Assembly: GCF_008632335.1 (NCBI RefSeq)
Contig: NZ_VWXX01000021.1
Coordinates: 1-60,897, forward strand
Direction: 5' to 3'
DNA: 60,897 nt
Source: Thiohalocapsa marina
GTDB lineage: Bacteria; Pseudomonadota; Gammaproteobacteria; Chromatiales; Chromatiaceae
Part shown: positions 41,281 to 50,445 of the stretch, piece after piece
How the letters are laid out: each line of letters opens with the position of its first letter
Numbering within the stretch: the stretch's first letter is position 1
Program-made: the position numbers and the translations under genes
Notes under the pieces: generated by a model
The model's input: only the letters and a program-made list of their open reading frames with translations
What the model was told of the DNA's origin: nothing
Database searches by the model: none

Positions 41281-43089
41281 TTACACCGGCCGAAACGGCC
41301 AGATCAACGGCGCCAGAAGAACGGTCAGCATGCCCACCAGCAGCGTCAGCGGGATGCCGATGCGCAGGAAATCGCCGAAGCGGTAGCCGCCGACGTTGTA
41401 GACCATCAGGTTCGTCTGGTACCCCACCGGAGTGGCGAAACTGGCGGAGGCGGCGACCATCAGCGTGATGACGAACGGCAGCGGGCTCACCGCCATCAAC
41501 CGCGCCGCGTCCAGGGCGATGGGAAACACCAGCAATGCCGCGACATTGTTGGTCGCCAGGGCGGTGAGCAGCGCCGTGGTGGCGAACACCAGCCCCAGCG
41601 ACATCCAGGGTTGCCCCTGGGCCAGGCCGATGAGCGAGCCCGCCACCAGTGCCGCGGCGCCGGTCTTCTCCAGCGCCGCGCCGATGGCGAAGGAGGTGGC
41701 GATGACCACCAGCACCTGCCAGTCCGGCGCCCGCCGCGCGACCCGCCCGGCGGTGCAGCGGGTCAGCACCATGGCCCCGGCCGCCAGCAGGGCGGCCTCC
41801 AGCATGCTCAGCAGGCCGGTGGCGACGCTCAGCACCATGGCCATGACGATGGCCACGGCGACCGGGGCGCGGGCATGGTTCGGCGGATGGGTGTCGCCCA
41901 GCTGGCTCACCACCAGGAAGTCGCGGGAATTACGCTGCTGCAGCACGAATTCCGGGCGCGTCTCCAGCAGCAGGGTGTCGCCGGGGGCGAGTTCGATGTC
42001 GCCGATCTTGCGCTGCACGCGCTCGCCCTGCCGCGACAGGGCGATGATCACGGCGTTGTAGCGGGCGCGGAAACGCCCCTCGCGCACGCTGCGTCCGATC
42101 AGCGGGCAGCGATTGGAGAGCACCGCCTCGACGAAGCAGCGGTCCTGCCGCGGGCCGCCAAGCTTGAACACCTGGGTGGTGGCTGGCACCAGGCCGCGAA
42201 TCCGGTGCAGGTCGATCACCGAATCGACGATGCCGGCAAAGATCAGCCGGTCGCCGGCGCGCAGCACCTCCTGCGACGAGACCGCCGGCATGATCTGCCC
42301 GTCGCGCTCGATCTCCACCAGGAACAGCCCGGGTAGCTGGCGCAGCCCGGCGGCCTCGATGCTCTTGCCGTGCAGCGGGCTGTCGGCGGCCACCAGCATC
42401 TCGGTGGTGTAGCGGCGCACGTCCTCGAACGTGCTGGCAGCCGCGGTGCGCGCCGGCAGCAGCCGGGGGCCGGCCAGCAGCACGAACAGGAGCACCACCA
42501 CCACCACCGGCAGGCCGATCCAGGCCAGCTCGAACAGGGCCAACCCCTCGGCACCGGTGCGCTGGGTGTAGAGGCCATCGACGATCAGGTTGGTGCTGGT
42601 GCCGATGAGGGTGCAGGTGCCGCCGGCGATGCTGGCATAGCTGAGTGGGATCAGCAGCCGCGACAGTGCCAGGCGATGACGCCGGGCCCAGTCCTGCACC
42701 GCGGGAATGAACACCGCCACCACCGGGGTGTTGTTGAGAAAGGCGCTCAGCGCCGCGACCGGCAGCATCAGGCGCAGGCGGGCCGCGGTCTCGGTCCGCG
42801 GCCGACCGAGCAGGGACTGTCCGATCCAGCCCACGGCGCCGGTCTCGGTGAGCCCGGTGACCACTACATACAGCACCGCGACGGTGATCATGCCCGGATT
42901 GGCAAACCCCGCCAGGGCCTCTGTCGGCGTCAGCACGCCGGTCACCAGCAGCACCGTCATGGCGCCGGAGGTGACGATGTCCGGCGCGATGCGGGTGCGT
43001 GCGAACAGCAGGAAACAGCCCGCCACCAGGCCCAGGCTCAGCCAGCCCTCCCAGCCCAGTGTCGTGATGGTCAGGTGCGAGGGCGCCAT
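41281..43089 (-). CDS. SLC13/DASS-type anion permease with two TrkA-C domains
   Basis: A 602-residue sodium/anion symporter. Two membrane halves (about 15-200 and 405-600) flank two cytosolic TrkA-C (RCK_C) domains: VRRYTTEMLVAADSPLHGKSI to LRAGDRLIFAG and FVEAVLSNRCPLIGRSVREG to LAPGDTLLLET. Substrate-site SNT-like motifs appear as LNNTPVVAVFIP near 113, IGTSTNLIVDG near 162, TNNVAALLVFPIAL near 517 and TPVGYQTNLMVYNVGGY near 557. These permeases carry sulfate or dicarboxylates; which one cannot be told. Confidence 0.9.
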   Translation of the reverse strand: MAPSHLTITTLGWEGWLSLGLVAGCFLLFARTRIAPDIVTSGAMTVLLVTGVLTPTEALAGFANPGMITVAVLYVVVTGLTETGAVGWIGQSLLGRPRTETAARLRLMLPVAALSAFLNNTPVVAVFIPAVQDWARRHRLALSRLLIPLSYASIAGGTCTLIGTSTNLIVDGLYTQRTGAEGLALFELAWIGLPVVVVVLLFVLLAGPRLLPARTAAASTFEDVRRYTTEMLVAADSPLHGKSIEAAGLRQLPGLFLVEIERDGQIMPAVSSQEVLRAGDRLIFAGIVDSVIDLHRIRGLVPATTQVFKLGGPRQDRCFVEAVLSNRCPLIGRSVREGRFRARYNAVIIALSRQGERVQRKIGDIELAPGDTLLLETRPEFVLQQRNSRDFLVVSQLGDTHPPNHARAPVAVAIVMAMVLSVATGLLSMLEAALLAAGAMVLTRCTAGRVARRAPDWQVLVVIATSFAIGAALEKTGAAALVAGSLIGLAQGQPWMSLGLVFATTALLTALATNNVAALLVFPIALDAARLMAVSPLPFVITLMVAASASFATPVGYQTNLMVYNVGGYRFGDFLRIGIPLTLLVGMLTVLLAPLIWPFRPV

Positions 43090-43358
43090 GCGCGTGCGGT
43101 CCTTGTGCGTGCCAACGTTCTGTCAGGCACCCGCGGGCGCCACGCAGAGTATATACCAGCCGTCTGCAAGCTTGGGCGGGCACGAAAAAGGCACGACCAC
43201 CCACGGGCGGCTCGTGTTACATCCGATCGGGGCGCGGACGGTGCTTGTGCGTGCGTGTCACCCATCCCGCGGAGTCGCTTGTCCGTCGGGCCGTCTTCCC
43301 GTCTTGCGCACCCATGGCTGAGGTAACCAGGCCCGTGATCTCCAGATGATCTCTAGAC

Positions 43359-43795
43359 GTGCTCGGCTACATCCTGTTTATGGGCGCGCTGATCACAATC
43401 CTGGTGCAATGGCTCGATGCCACCATGACCCGCCTGGAACTGGGGCTGACGCCGGTGGCCATGGACGCCCACATGGTGGTGCTGGGCTGGACCACCCGCA
43501 CGCCCACCATCCTGGAGGAGATCAGATTATAAATTTGCCCGCTTGACTTGGCGCGATTAACCGCAAAGACGCAGAGAACACGGAGACAAGCCAGAGTTTC
43601 CGTGCGATTCTCTGCGTGTTCTTTGCGTTCTCCGCGCCTCTGCGGTTTGAATTTGGAATTGCTGGGGCCATCGCCATCGGCATTCGACGCCAGTCCTGTC
43701 GCGGCGCGGTGGACGGCGGCGTCGAGCTCAACCCGGGTCGTGACCGGATGTTGGAACTGGAAGCGCGCGATGAGCTGATCGTCGTGTCGCTGTAG
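43359..43795 (+). pseudogene. Broken CASTOR/POLLUX-like ion channel gene
   Basis: Two fragments of one protein remain. The first, GTG 43359 to TAA 43532, reads GYILFMGALITILVQWLDATM, then VVLGWTTRTPTILEEI, the end of the pore region and the start of the RCK domain of DUF1012-type channels. The second (about 43665-43795) reads AIGIRRQ…GGVELNPGRDRMLELEARDELIVVSL and matches the far C-terminus. Several hundred codons in between are missing and replaced by a palindromic repeat at 43559-43648. Membrane segments upstream of the first fragment are also absent. The gene is a remnant. Confidence 0.75.
43559..43648. repeat. Imperfect palindrome with CGCAGAG/CTCTGCG arms
   Basis: About 90 bases running from AACCGCAAAGACGCAGAGAA to CGCGCCTCTGCGGTTT, with internal short direct/inverted copies of CGCAGAGAACACGG and CGTGTTCTTTGCG. 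This type of sequence is widely scattered in bacterial genomes. Here it sits exactly where the middle of the channel gene is missing. Confidence 0.8.
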
Positions 43796-43825
43796 GCGCC
43801 GGGGGCGCCTCGGACCACCGAGGGC

Positions 43826-46800
43826 TCAGGCGCCGGACTCCCGCACCAGGGCCAGCATGTCCTCGTAGCTGAGCTTGCCGCCGTCTTCGGTGCCGATCAG
43901 CAGGCCGTCGGCCAGGTCGCGCTTGCTGCCGTGCAGTTTCAGGATGCGCTCCTCGATGGTGTTCTTCGCCACCAGCCGGTAGACCGTCACCGGCCGCTGC
44001 TGACCGATGCGGTGGGCGCGGTCGGAGGCCTGGTCCTCCACGGCGGGATTCCACCAGGGGTCCATGTGGATCACATAGTCCGCGGCGGTGAGGTTGAGCC
44101 CGGCACCGCCGGCCCGCAGGCTGATCAGGAACAGGTCACCCTCGCCGGCCTGGAAGGCATCCACGGCGGCGCGGCGTTTCGGCTCTGGCGTGGAGCCGTC
44201 GAAGTACTGGTAGCGGATGTCGCGCTGGTCCAGGTAGTCGCGGATCAGGGCCAGGTGATCGACGAACTGGCTGAACACCAGCGCCTTGTGCCGGTTGTCC
44301 AGCAGCTCGTCGACGATCTCGCCGAAGGCCTCCAGCTTGGTTGCCGGCAGGTCGCTGTCCGGTAGCGCCAGCCGCGGATGGCAGCAGGCGCGGCGCAGCC
44401 GCATGATCTCTGCCAGCAGCTGCAGCCGCTTGTGTCCCGGCGAGGCGCCGTCGGCCTTCTCGTCCAGTTGCTCGATGGCCTGCTGGCGCATGGCCTCGTA
44501 CAGCGCCATCTCGCCCTGGCTGAGCTCCAGCTGCAGGGTGATCTCGGTACGCGGCGGCAGTTCGGCCAGGACCTCGCTCTTCAGCCGCCGCAGGATGAAG
44601 GGCTTGAGCAACTGCCGCAGCCGCTGACGGGCGCCCTGGTCCTTGTCCTGTTCGATGGGAACAGCGAAGCGGCGGTTGAAGCGATCCAGCGACCCCAGCA
44701 GCCCGGGGTTGATGAACCGAAACAGGTTCCACAGCTCGCCCAGATGATTCTCGATGGGTGTGCCGGTGGTGATCATGCGGAAGTTGCCCTGCAGTTGCAT
44801 GATCGCCTTCGAGCGTTTGGTCAGCGCGTTCTTGAAGGCCTGGGCCTCGTCCGCGATGATGGTCTCCCAGTGCACCTCGGTGAGCCGTTCCGCCTCGCTC
44901 TGCAGCAGGCCGTAGCTGGCGACGATCAGGTCGAACGGGCCGGCCTGCTGCAGCATGGCGGCACGGTCGCCGGGGCCGAAGCGCATCGGTCGCAGGGTCG
45001 GTGCGAAGCGCTGCGCCTCTTCCAGCCAGTTGCCGCAGACGGAGGTGGGCGCCAGCACCAGCGTGGGGCCCTGGGGCGCCCGCGACAGGATCAGCGCCAG
45101 CGACTGCACCGTCTTGCCCAGGCCCATGTCGTCCGCCAGACAGGCGCCGGCGCCCCAGTGCGCCAGCCGCGCCAGCCAGCGGTAGCCCTCCAGCTGGTAT
45201 TCGCGCAGGTCCGCCTGCAGCGTCGACGGCACCTCCGGCTGCAGTTCCTGGATGGCCTCCAGGCGCTGCAGCAGCGCCTCCCAGGGGCGGCTGGTCTCCA
45301 GCGCCATGCCGTCGATCAGCTCGGCGATGGCCGGTGCCGCCAGGGGGTGGAAACGGCCGCCCTCGGTGAGCCTGTGCAGTCCGTCCAGGCGCCGGCGCAG
45401 GGCGTTGCTGAGCACCAGGTAGTCGTTGTCGCCAAGCCGCACGAAGCGCCCCCGGGCGGCCGCCGCCAGTTCCAGCAGCTCGCGCATGGCCAGCACGCGG
45501 CCGTCGTCCAGGGTCAGGCCGCCGCTGACATCCAGCCAGTCCTGCCGCTGCTTGACCGTGACCTGCATGCGACCCACCTGCATCTCGTCGCTGAGGGAGA
45601 TGCGCCGACCATGGGGCCAGTCCAGCACTACCCGGTCCCCCTGGGCGTGCAGCTGTTCCAGCGCGCTCAGGGCCAGTTCCGGTTCATCCAGCATCCAGGA
45701 CCAGCCGTCGTTGCCGGCCAGGGCCGGGCACTGCGCGATGACGTCGTCGGCCGTGGTCCGCTCCAGATCCAGCGCGCGTGTGCAGCGCACCGCGCGGCCG
45801 GCCAGCTCGGTGAACAGGGTGGCGCGTCCCTCGCCGGGCCGCAGCTGCGGACCGCCGTCGCCGAAGGGGTGGACGTACAGCTCCAGCGCCAGTCCGTCCT
45901 CCAGCGGGCTCAGGTGCACGTGTGGCTGCGGGTCGGCGGGCACGGTCTCCGCGTGCTGGTCGCCGCCGCCGATGTCCGAGTGCACCGTGAGCATGGGCGC
46001 CACCGCGGCCAGGCCCTGCAGCAGGCGTGCCTCCGCCCCCTGGGGCACGCTCAGTCCTTCCGGACCGAGGATGCGCGCGATCTCCCGATGGCCGGCCTCG
46101 AAGCGGATCACCCGCAGCCGCTGGGTGGTCTCCTCCTGCAGCATCATCGAGCGACCCTCCAGTGGGTAGGGTTCGAGACTGACCAGCATGTCCTTGCTGC
46201 GGCGAATGACCGACAGGGTCGGTTTGCCGTGGGTGAGTTCCACCGTCGCCTCCGGCGCGGCGCCGGGGCGCAGGATCAGCGGATGGCCGACGGCGGCCGG
46301 TAGCGCGCGCTCCGGGTCCAGGTGGTAGCTGACCCGGCCATAGCTGCCGTACCAGCCGGCATTCTGCTCGCGCACGATGCAGGCACAGAGGGCGCGGTCC
46401 TGGGGCGTCAGGTACGGGAAACGCTCCGGTTCCTCGGCCAGCTTCTGCAGCGACACGGCGCGGCCGGCCGTCCAGCCGCCGCGTTTGGTCCGTTTCTGTT
46501 CGCGCGGCTCCAGCGTGGCGTAGCCGTGATCCCGGGTGTCGCCGAGGCCGGTCAGCAGCCAGGCCAGGCGGCGGTCGGCGTCGCCGGCGGCCGCGGGCGC
46601 GCTGCCGGCCGCTGCCTGGCCGCCGAGCCCCTGCAGGGCCTCCAGTGCCAGCTCCCAGGCGGGCTTCGGCGCCAGCAGGCCGGTCATCAGCACCAGCTGA
46701 TCCGGCACCGGGCCGAGGGCGGGGAGCGGGCCCTCGTAGTCGCACTGTTGCAGCAGCGAAACGGCCTCGAAGGCGTACCAGTGCAGACCGGCCGCCGCCG

Positions 46801-47989
46801 CGCGCTCGGCGGCGGCGGCCAGGGCCGACAGGGCTTCCGCCGACGGGCGCTTGCCGAGCCAGTGCAGTGCCAGCGCCTGGAACAACAGCGGCAGTTCGCC
46901 GCGCACCGCCAGGCTGTGCAGCAGCCAGGCGCTCTCCGCCAGCCGACGCTGGCCGGACAGCACCGCCGCCAGGTCGCCGATCAATCGGTAGACAGGTTCG
47001 ACCAGATCGGTGATGCTGGCACGCAGGCAGATCTCCACCTGCTGCTGCACCTGCAGGTAGTCCCCCCGTTCGCCGCGGTGCAGCAGCGCCAGCAGATGCA
47101 GCACACCGGGCAGACCGGGTACATAGAGGTTGCGTTTGCGGGTGAGCTTGCGCGTGGCCTTCAGGGAGGCGTCGAACTGCTCCAGCGCGGCGCCGTAATC
47201 CCCCCGCAGAACGCTCAGCCAGCCGCTCAACTGCAGTGCATCGGGGTCGTCGCGCCCCTGCAGCAGCGCCGGCACCTGGTCCAGCCGGGCGCGCAGCAGC
47301 CGTTGCTCGGCCAGGGCCTCGGCGGCGTCCGCATGCGAGTCGGCCAGCGGTGTCAGCAGATGCTCCATGAGCTGGTAGGAGGCTGGCTTGCCTTGCAGGT
47401 CCAGCGCCGCCTCGCGCAGCATCGGTGCCAGCGACAGGATCTTCAGCCGGGCGGGCAGGCGCTCCATCCAGGCCGGATCGGCGGAACGGGTGCAGATGCG
47501 CACCAGCGGCTCGATCTCTCGGTAACGCACCTGCGACGGCTTGCCGGCGGCACCGACGCCGAGCATCTCCAGCACCTTGTCCTCGCGCCCGGAATACAGG
47601 GCGATGCGCAGCAGCCGGAAGCGGCGCTCTTCCGTCGGCCGGTCCCAAGCGTTGCGCATGGGGGTGGGCACCACCTGCTCGGCGGCGGCAACGATGGCCT
47701 CGAAGCTGCCGTCGGCCACGGTCTCGCGGGTCAGGGGTTCGAGCAGGTCCGGGTGACAGACCAGGTTGTTGCGGCTCTGGCGGATGACACCGCTGTCCAG
47801 CAGCCGCTCGCGCTGGGCCTTGTCCAGTGTCTGGCTCAATGGCGCGCCGGCCTTGGTTCGCCAGCCGAGCTGGTCCAGCAGCAGTTTCAATGTGGTCTGG
47901 CTGACGGGCTCGCAGACCACCGAGAGCACGCGCAGCACGCGGCGCGCGTCCTCGTCGAGGGCCCGGTAACGGCTGCGGATGTCAGGCAC
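43826..47989 (-). CDS. SNF2-family DEAD/DEAH helicase with very large N-terminal region
   Basis: A 1387-residue protein. The C-terminal 470 residues are a Snf2 ATPase: motif I DDMGLGKTVQ near 950, motif II IIADEAQAFKN near 1040, motif III TGTPIENHLGELW near 1075, and motifs V-VI SLRAGGAGLNLTAADYVIH and RAHRIGQQRPV near 1310-1345. The N-terminal 900 residues start with a helix-turn-helix-like region (VSQTTLKLLLDQLG) and continue with helical TPR-like and beta-rich segments without catalytic motifs that I recognise. The GTG start at 47989 is preceded by GGAGG. Standalone HepA-like proteins of this kind occur in gammaproteobacteria; no defence partners are adjacent. Confidence 0.9.
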   Translation of the reverse strand: MPDIRSRYRALDEDARRVLRVLSVVCEPVSQTTLKLLLDQLGWRTKAGAPLSQTLDKAQRERLLDSGVIRQSRNNLVCHPDLLEPLTRETVADGSFEAIVAAAEQVVPTPMRNAWDRPTEERRFRLLRIALYSGREDKVLEMLGVGAAGKPSQVRYREIEPLVRICTRSADPAWMERLPARLKILSLAPMLREAALDLQGKPASYQLMEHLLTPLADSHADAAEALAEQRLLRARLDQVPALLQGRDDPDALQLSGWLSVLRGDYGAALEQFDASLKATRKLTRKRNLYVPGLPGVLHLLALLHRGERGDYLQVQQQVEICLRASITDLVEPVYRLIGDLAAVLSGQRRLAESAWLLHSLAVRGELPLLFQALALHWLGKRPSAEALSALAAAAERAAAAGLHWYAFEAVSLLQQCDYEGPLPALGPVPDQLVLMTGLLAPKPAWELALEALQGLGGQAAAGSAPAAAGDADRRLAWLLTGLGDTRDHGYATLEPREQKRTKRGGWTAGRAVSLQKLAEEPERFPYLTPQDRALCACIVREQNAGWYGSYGRVSYHLDPERALPAAVGHPLILRPGAAPEATVELTHGKPTLSVIRRSKDMLVSLEPYPLEGRSMMLQEETTQRLRVIRFEAGHREIARILGPEGLSVPQGAEARLLQGLAAVAPMLTVHSDIGGGDQHAETVPADPQPHVHLSPLEDGLALELYVHPFGDGGPQLRPGEGRATLFTELAGRAVRCTRALDLERTTADDVIAQCPALAGNDGWSWMLDEPELALSALEQLHAQGDRVVLDWPHGRRISLSDEMQVGRMQVTVKQRQDWLDVSGGLTLDDGRVLAMRELLELAAAARGRFVRLGDNDYLVLSNALRRRLDGLHRLTEGGRFHPLAAPAIAELIDGMALETSRPWEALLQRLEAIQELQPEVPSTLQADLREYQLEGYRWLARLAHWGAGACLADDMGLGKTVQSLALILSRAPQGPTLVLAPTSVCGNWLEEAQRFAPTLRPMRFGPGDRAAMLQQAGPFDLIVASYGLLQSEAERLTEVHWETIIADEAQAFKNALTKRSKAIMQLQGNFRMITTGTPIENHLGELWNLFRFINPGLLGSLDRFNRRFAVPIEQDKDQGARQRLRQLLKPFILRRLKSEVLAELPPRTEITLQLELSQGEMALYEAMRQQAIEQLDEKADGASPGHKRLQLLAEIMRLRRACCHPRLALPDSDLPATKLEAFGEIVDELLDNRHKALVFSQFVDHLALIRDYLDQRDIRYQYFDGSTPEPKRRAAVDAFQAGEGDLFLISLRAGGAGLNLTAADYVIHMDPWWNPAVEDQASDRAHRIGQQRPVTVYRLVAKNTIEERILKLHGSKRDLADGLLIGTEDGGKLSYEDMLALVRESGA

Positions 47990-48074
47990 GGGGAGCCTCC
48001 GGCAGCAGGACCCCGGTCAGTGCCGACGCGAGCTTGGCGACGATCAGCGGTGCGAGGGACTGTTGTAGCTTCAT
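47982..48074 (-). CDS. Possible 30-residue leader peptide overlapping the SNF2 start
   Basis: A short hydrophobic reading frame, MKLQQSLAPLIVAKLASALT and ten more residues, starts at ATG 48074 and ends with a TGA that lies within the first codons of the SNF2 gene. The overlap (GTGCCTGA) would allow translational coupling. No Shine-Dalgarno is visible before its ATG, so it may not be translated. Confidence 0.25.
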   Translation of the reverse strand: MKLQQSLAPLIVAKLASALTGVLLPEAPRA

Positions 48075-48199
48075 GCGCAAATTGTCGAGGTGCGGCAAGC
48101 AGGGCCGGGAACCCTGTGCGGCACGAGGTTCCCCGGGGCGACTGACCCGCTATCTTCGCATCCCCGGCCCCGGCGAGCATACCCCGGCTTGCGTGGACC

Positions 48200-48358
48200 T
48201 GATGAGACGCAGATTTGTTGGCCATCCTGGCCAGAAATCAGCACGCAATTCGAAAATGCGGTTTCCGCATCGCTGCATTTTCAGCGGCGTGCGCCGCCAA
48301 CAAGGGCGGGGCCTCCTGCCCCGCACGGGAAATGCTGGATAAATCAGCGTTTTCCTAG
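48200..48358 (-). repeat. Multi-hairpin element (family A), full copy 5
   Basis: The most diverged full copy. Substitutions such as GCAATTCG and CCAACAAGGGC affect the central and third stems, but the end hairpins and the GGGGCCTCCTGCCCC stem are intact. Left flank TGA, right flank TAG. It lies between the divergent SNF2 and moxR genes. Confidence 0.88.
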
Positions 48359-48547
48359 CCTCCCGCGACGGGCCGAGCCTGGCAAAAATTCATGTATACC
48401 GGTAAAAACCGGAGCGGGGGTTGCGCTGACCCAGTATTACCCTCAGGATAAGGTTGAATCCGAGGAGGACCCGCCCGCAGGGCGGATGCCGCGCTCCCGA
48501 TCAGTCCAGCACAACCATAACCCAAGGACGTCGAGCCGCAGCCCAGC

Positions 48548-49504
48548 ATGACCCCAGCAGACCTGAATCCCGTTCGCGAGCACATTGCGTCGCGCATCAT
48601 CGGCCAGCAGAAATTCGTCGACAGCATGCTGGTGTGCCTGCTCAGCGACGGCCACCTGCTGGTGGAAGGCATGCCGGGCCTGGCCAAGACCACGGCGGTG
48701 AAGTCGCTGGCCGAGGCGGTCGAAGGCGACTTTCACCGCATCCAGTTCACCCCCGACCTGCTGCCGTCTGACCTGATCGGCACCGACATCTACCGCCACG
48801 AGAAGGGCGAGTTCGAGTTCCGCCAGGGGCCGCTGTTCCACAACGTGCTGCTGGCCGACGAGGTCAACCGCGCACCGGCCAAGGTGCAGTCCGCGCTGCT
48901 GGAGGCCATGGCGGAGCACCAGATCACGGTCGGCCAGCGCACCTATCCGCTGCCGAAGTTGTTCATGGTGCTGGCCACGCAGAATCCGGTGGAGCAGGAG
49001 GGCACCTACCACCTGCCCGAGGCGCAGCTGGATCGCTTCCTGATGCAGGCGGTGGTGACCTATCCCACCCGCGACGAGGAGCTGAAGATCCTGGAACTGG
49101 ACGGCCAGCAGCAACAGCAGAGCTATGCCCCGCCGGCCAAGCCGCTGACCCAGGCGGAGCTGTTCGCCATGCGCCGGGCGGTGTCCAATCTGTACCTGGA
49201 TCCCAAGCTGCACAGCTACATCGTCGACCTGGTGCAGGCCACTCGCAACCCCAAGCTGTACGATCCGGACCTGGCCCGCTGGTGCCGCTTCGGCGCCTCG
49301 CCACGCGCCAGTATCGCGCTGGCGCGCTGCGCCCGGGCCCGCGCCTGGCTGGACGGGGACGAATTCGTGGCGCCGCATCACATCCAGCTGGTGGCGCCGG
49401 AGATCCTGCGGCACCGCCTGCTGCTCACCTTCGAGGCCGAGGCCGAAGGCATCACCACCGACGAGTTCGTCAACCGGCTGCTCAACCTCGTCGCGATTCC
49501 GTGA
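48548..49504 (+). CDS. MoxR-family AAA+ ATPase
   Basis: A 318-residue AAA+ chaperone-like ATPase. Walker A is GMPGLAKTT near residue 41, Walker B LLADEVNRAPAK near 102 and sensor 1 ATQNPVEQEGTY near 140; the C-terminal lid carries SPRASIALARCARA. MoxR proteins work with VWA-domain partners to activate or assemble target complexes. It is the first gene of a seven-gene operon; the DUF58 gene begins 13 bases after its stop. The start follows no strong Shine-Dalgarno. Confidence 0.93.
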   Translation: MTPADLNPVREHIASRIIGQQKFVDSMLVCLLSDGHLLVEGMPGLAKTTAVKSLAEAVEGDFHRIQFTPDLLPSDLIGTDIYRHEKGEFEFRQGPLFHNVLLADEVNRAPAKVQSALLEAMAEHQITVGQRTYPLPKLFMVLATQNPVEQEGTYHLPEAQLDRFLMQAVVTYPTRDEELKILELDGQQQQQSYAPPAKPLTQAELFAMRRAVSNLYLDPKLHSYIVDLVQATRNPKLYDPDLARWCRFGASPRASIALARCARARAWLDGDEFVAPHHIQLVAPEILRHRLLLTFEAEAEGITTDEFVNRLLNLVAIP

Positions 49505-49517
49505 GCGGAGGCTCGGC

Positions 49518-50441
49518 TTGAGTCTCTATCCCCGCCTCGACGACCTGCTGGAGCTGCGGCACCAGGCCCACACCCTGGGCATGCCGTCGCACCACCTGGT
49601 CAACAGCACCTTCGCCGGGCTCTATGCCTCGGTGTTCCGCGGTGCCGGCGTCAACTTCGAGGAGGTGCGCGAGTACCGCGAGGGCGACGACATCCGCTAC
49701 ATGGACTGGAAGGTCACCGCGCGCACCAACGAGCCGCACCTGAAGGTGTTCCGCGAGGAGCGCGAGCGCAGCGTGGTGCTGTGCGTGGACCGCGGGCCGC
49801 ACATGGTGTTCGGCACCCGCGGCACCTTCAAGACGGTGCAGGCGGCCCGCGCCGCGGCGCTGATCGGCTGGGCCGCAAGCCGGCTCAACGACCGCGTCGG
49901 CGGCATGGCCTTTGGGGATCCGCTGGCGGGCCTGAAACACTTCCGCCCGGCCCGTGGCCGGCGCGCCCTGTGGCAGTTGCTGCGCACCCTGACCGAGCCC
50001 GCATCGGAGCGCATGGCCTCGGTGGACTGCCTGGCCGGGGCGTTGCAGCGGGCCACCCGCGGGCTGCCGACCGGCTCGCTGGTGTTCGTCATCGCTGACC
50101 TGAACCGCGAGGTGCGCGATCTGGAGCGCATCCTGGGCAACCTGATGCAACGCAATTCGGTGGTGCTGATGCCGGTGGACGATCCGGCGGACTGGGAGAT
50201 TCCGGCCATGGGCAGCATGAGCTTTTCCGCCGGCGACGGCGAGCTGATCGAGATCGACACCGACGACGTCGGTGCCCAGCGCGCCTACCGCGATGCCTGG
50301 CAGCGGCGGCGCGACACGCTCAAGGCGGTGGCGCACCGGCTGAACATCATCCTGATGCCGATCCGTACCGATCAGGAGATCCACCTCAGCCTGATCCACA
50401 GCCTGGAGCAGCGCGCCCGCTCGCGAGCAGTGTACGTCTGA
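49518..50441 (+). CDS. DUF58-domain protein
   Basis: A 307-residue soluble protein of the DUF58 family. The conserved segment GAGVNFEEVREYREGDDIRYMDWKVTART near residue 40 is diagnostic, followed by LCVDRGPHMVFG, a degenerate VWA-like metal site. It is a standard partner of MoxR ATPases. The predicted start is TTG at 49518, preceded by GGAGG at 49506-49512; no ATG or GTG is better placed. Confidence 0.9.
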   Translation: MSLYPRLDDLLELRHQAHTLGMPSHHLVNSTFAGLYASVFRGAGVNFEEVREYREGDDIRYMDWKVTARTNEPHLKVFREERERSVVLCVDRGPHMVFGTRGTFKTVQAARAAALIGWAASRLNDRVGGMAFGDPLAGLKHFRPARGRRALWQLLRTLTEPASERMASVDCLAGALQRATRGLPTGSLVFVIADLNREVRDLERILGNLMQRNSVVLMPVDDPADWEIPAMGSMSFSAGDGELIEIDTDDVGAQRAYRDAWQRRRDTLKAVAHRLNIILMPIRTDQEIHLSLIHSLEQRARSRAVYV

Positions 50442-50445
50442 GCGC

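Noticed and set aside
46322-48145. Plus-strand open frame of about 600 codons opposite the SNF2 gene
   Set aside because: Gln/Arg/His-rich translation with no domain; the minus strand carries a continuous Snf2 protein.
3987-48358. Multi-hairpin copies as CRISPR or integron elements
   Set aside because: Copies are kilobases apart, in both orientations, without spacers, cas genes or an integrase. The structure fits a dispersed element instead.
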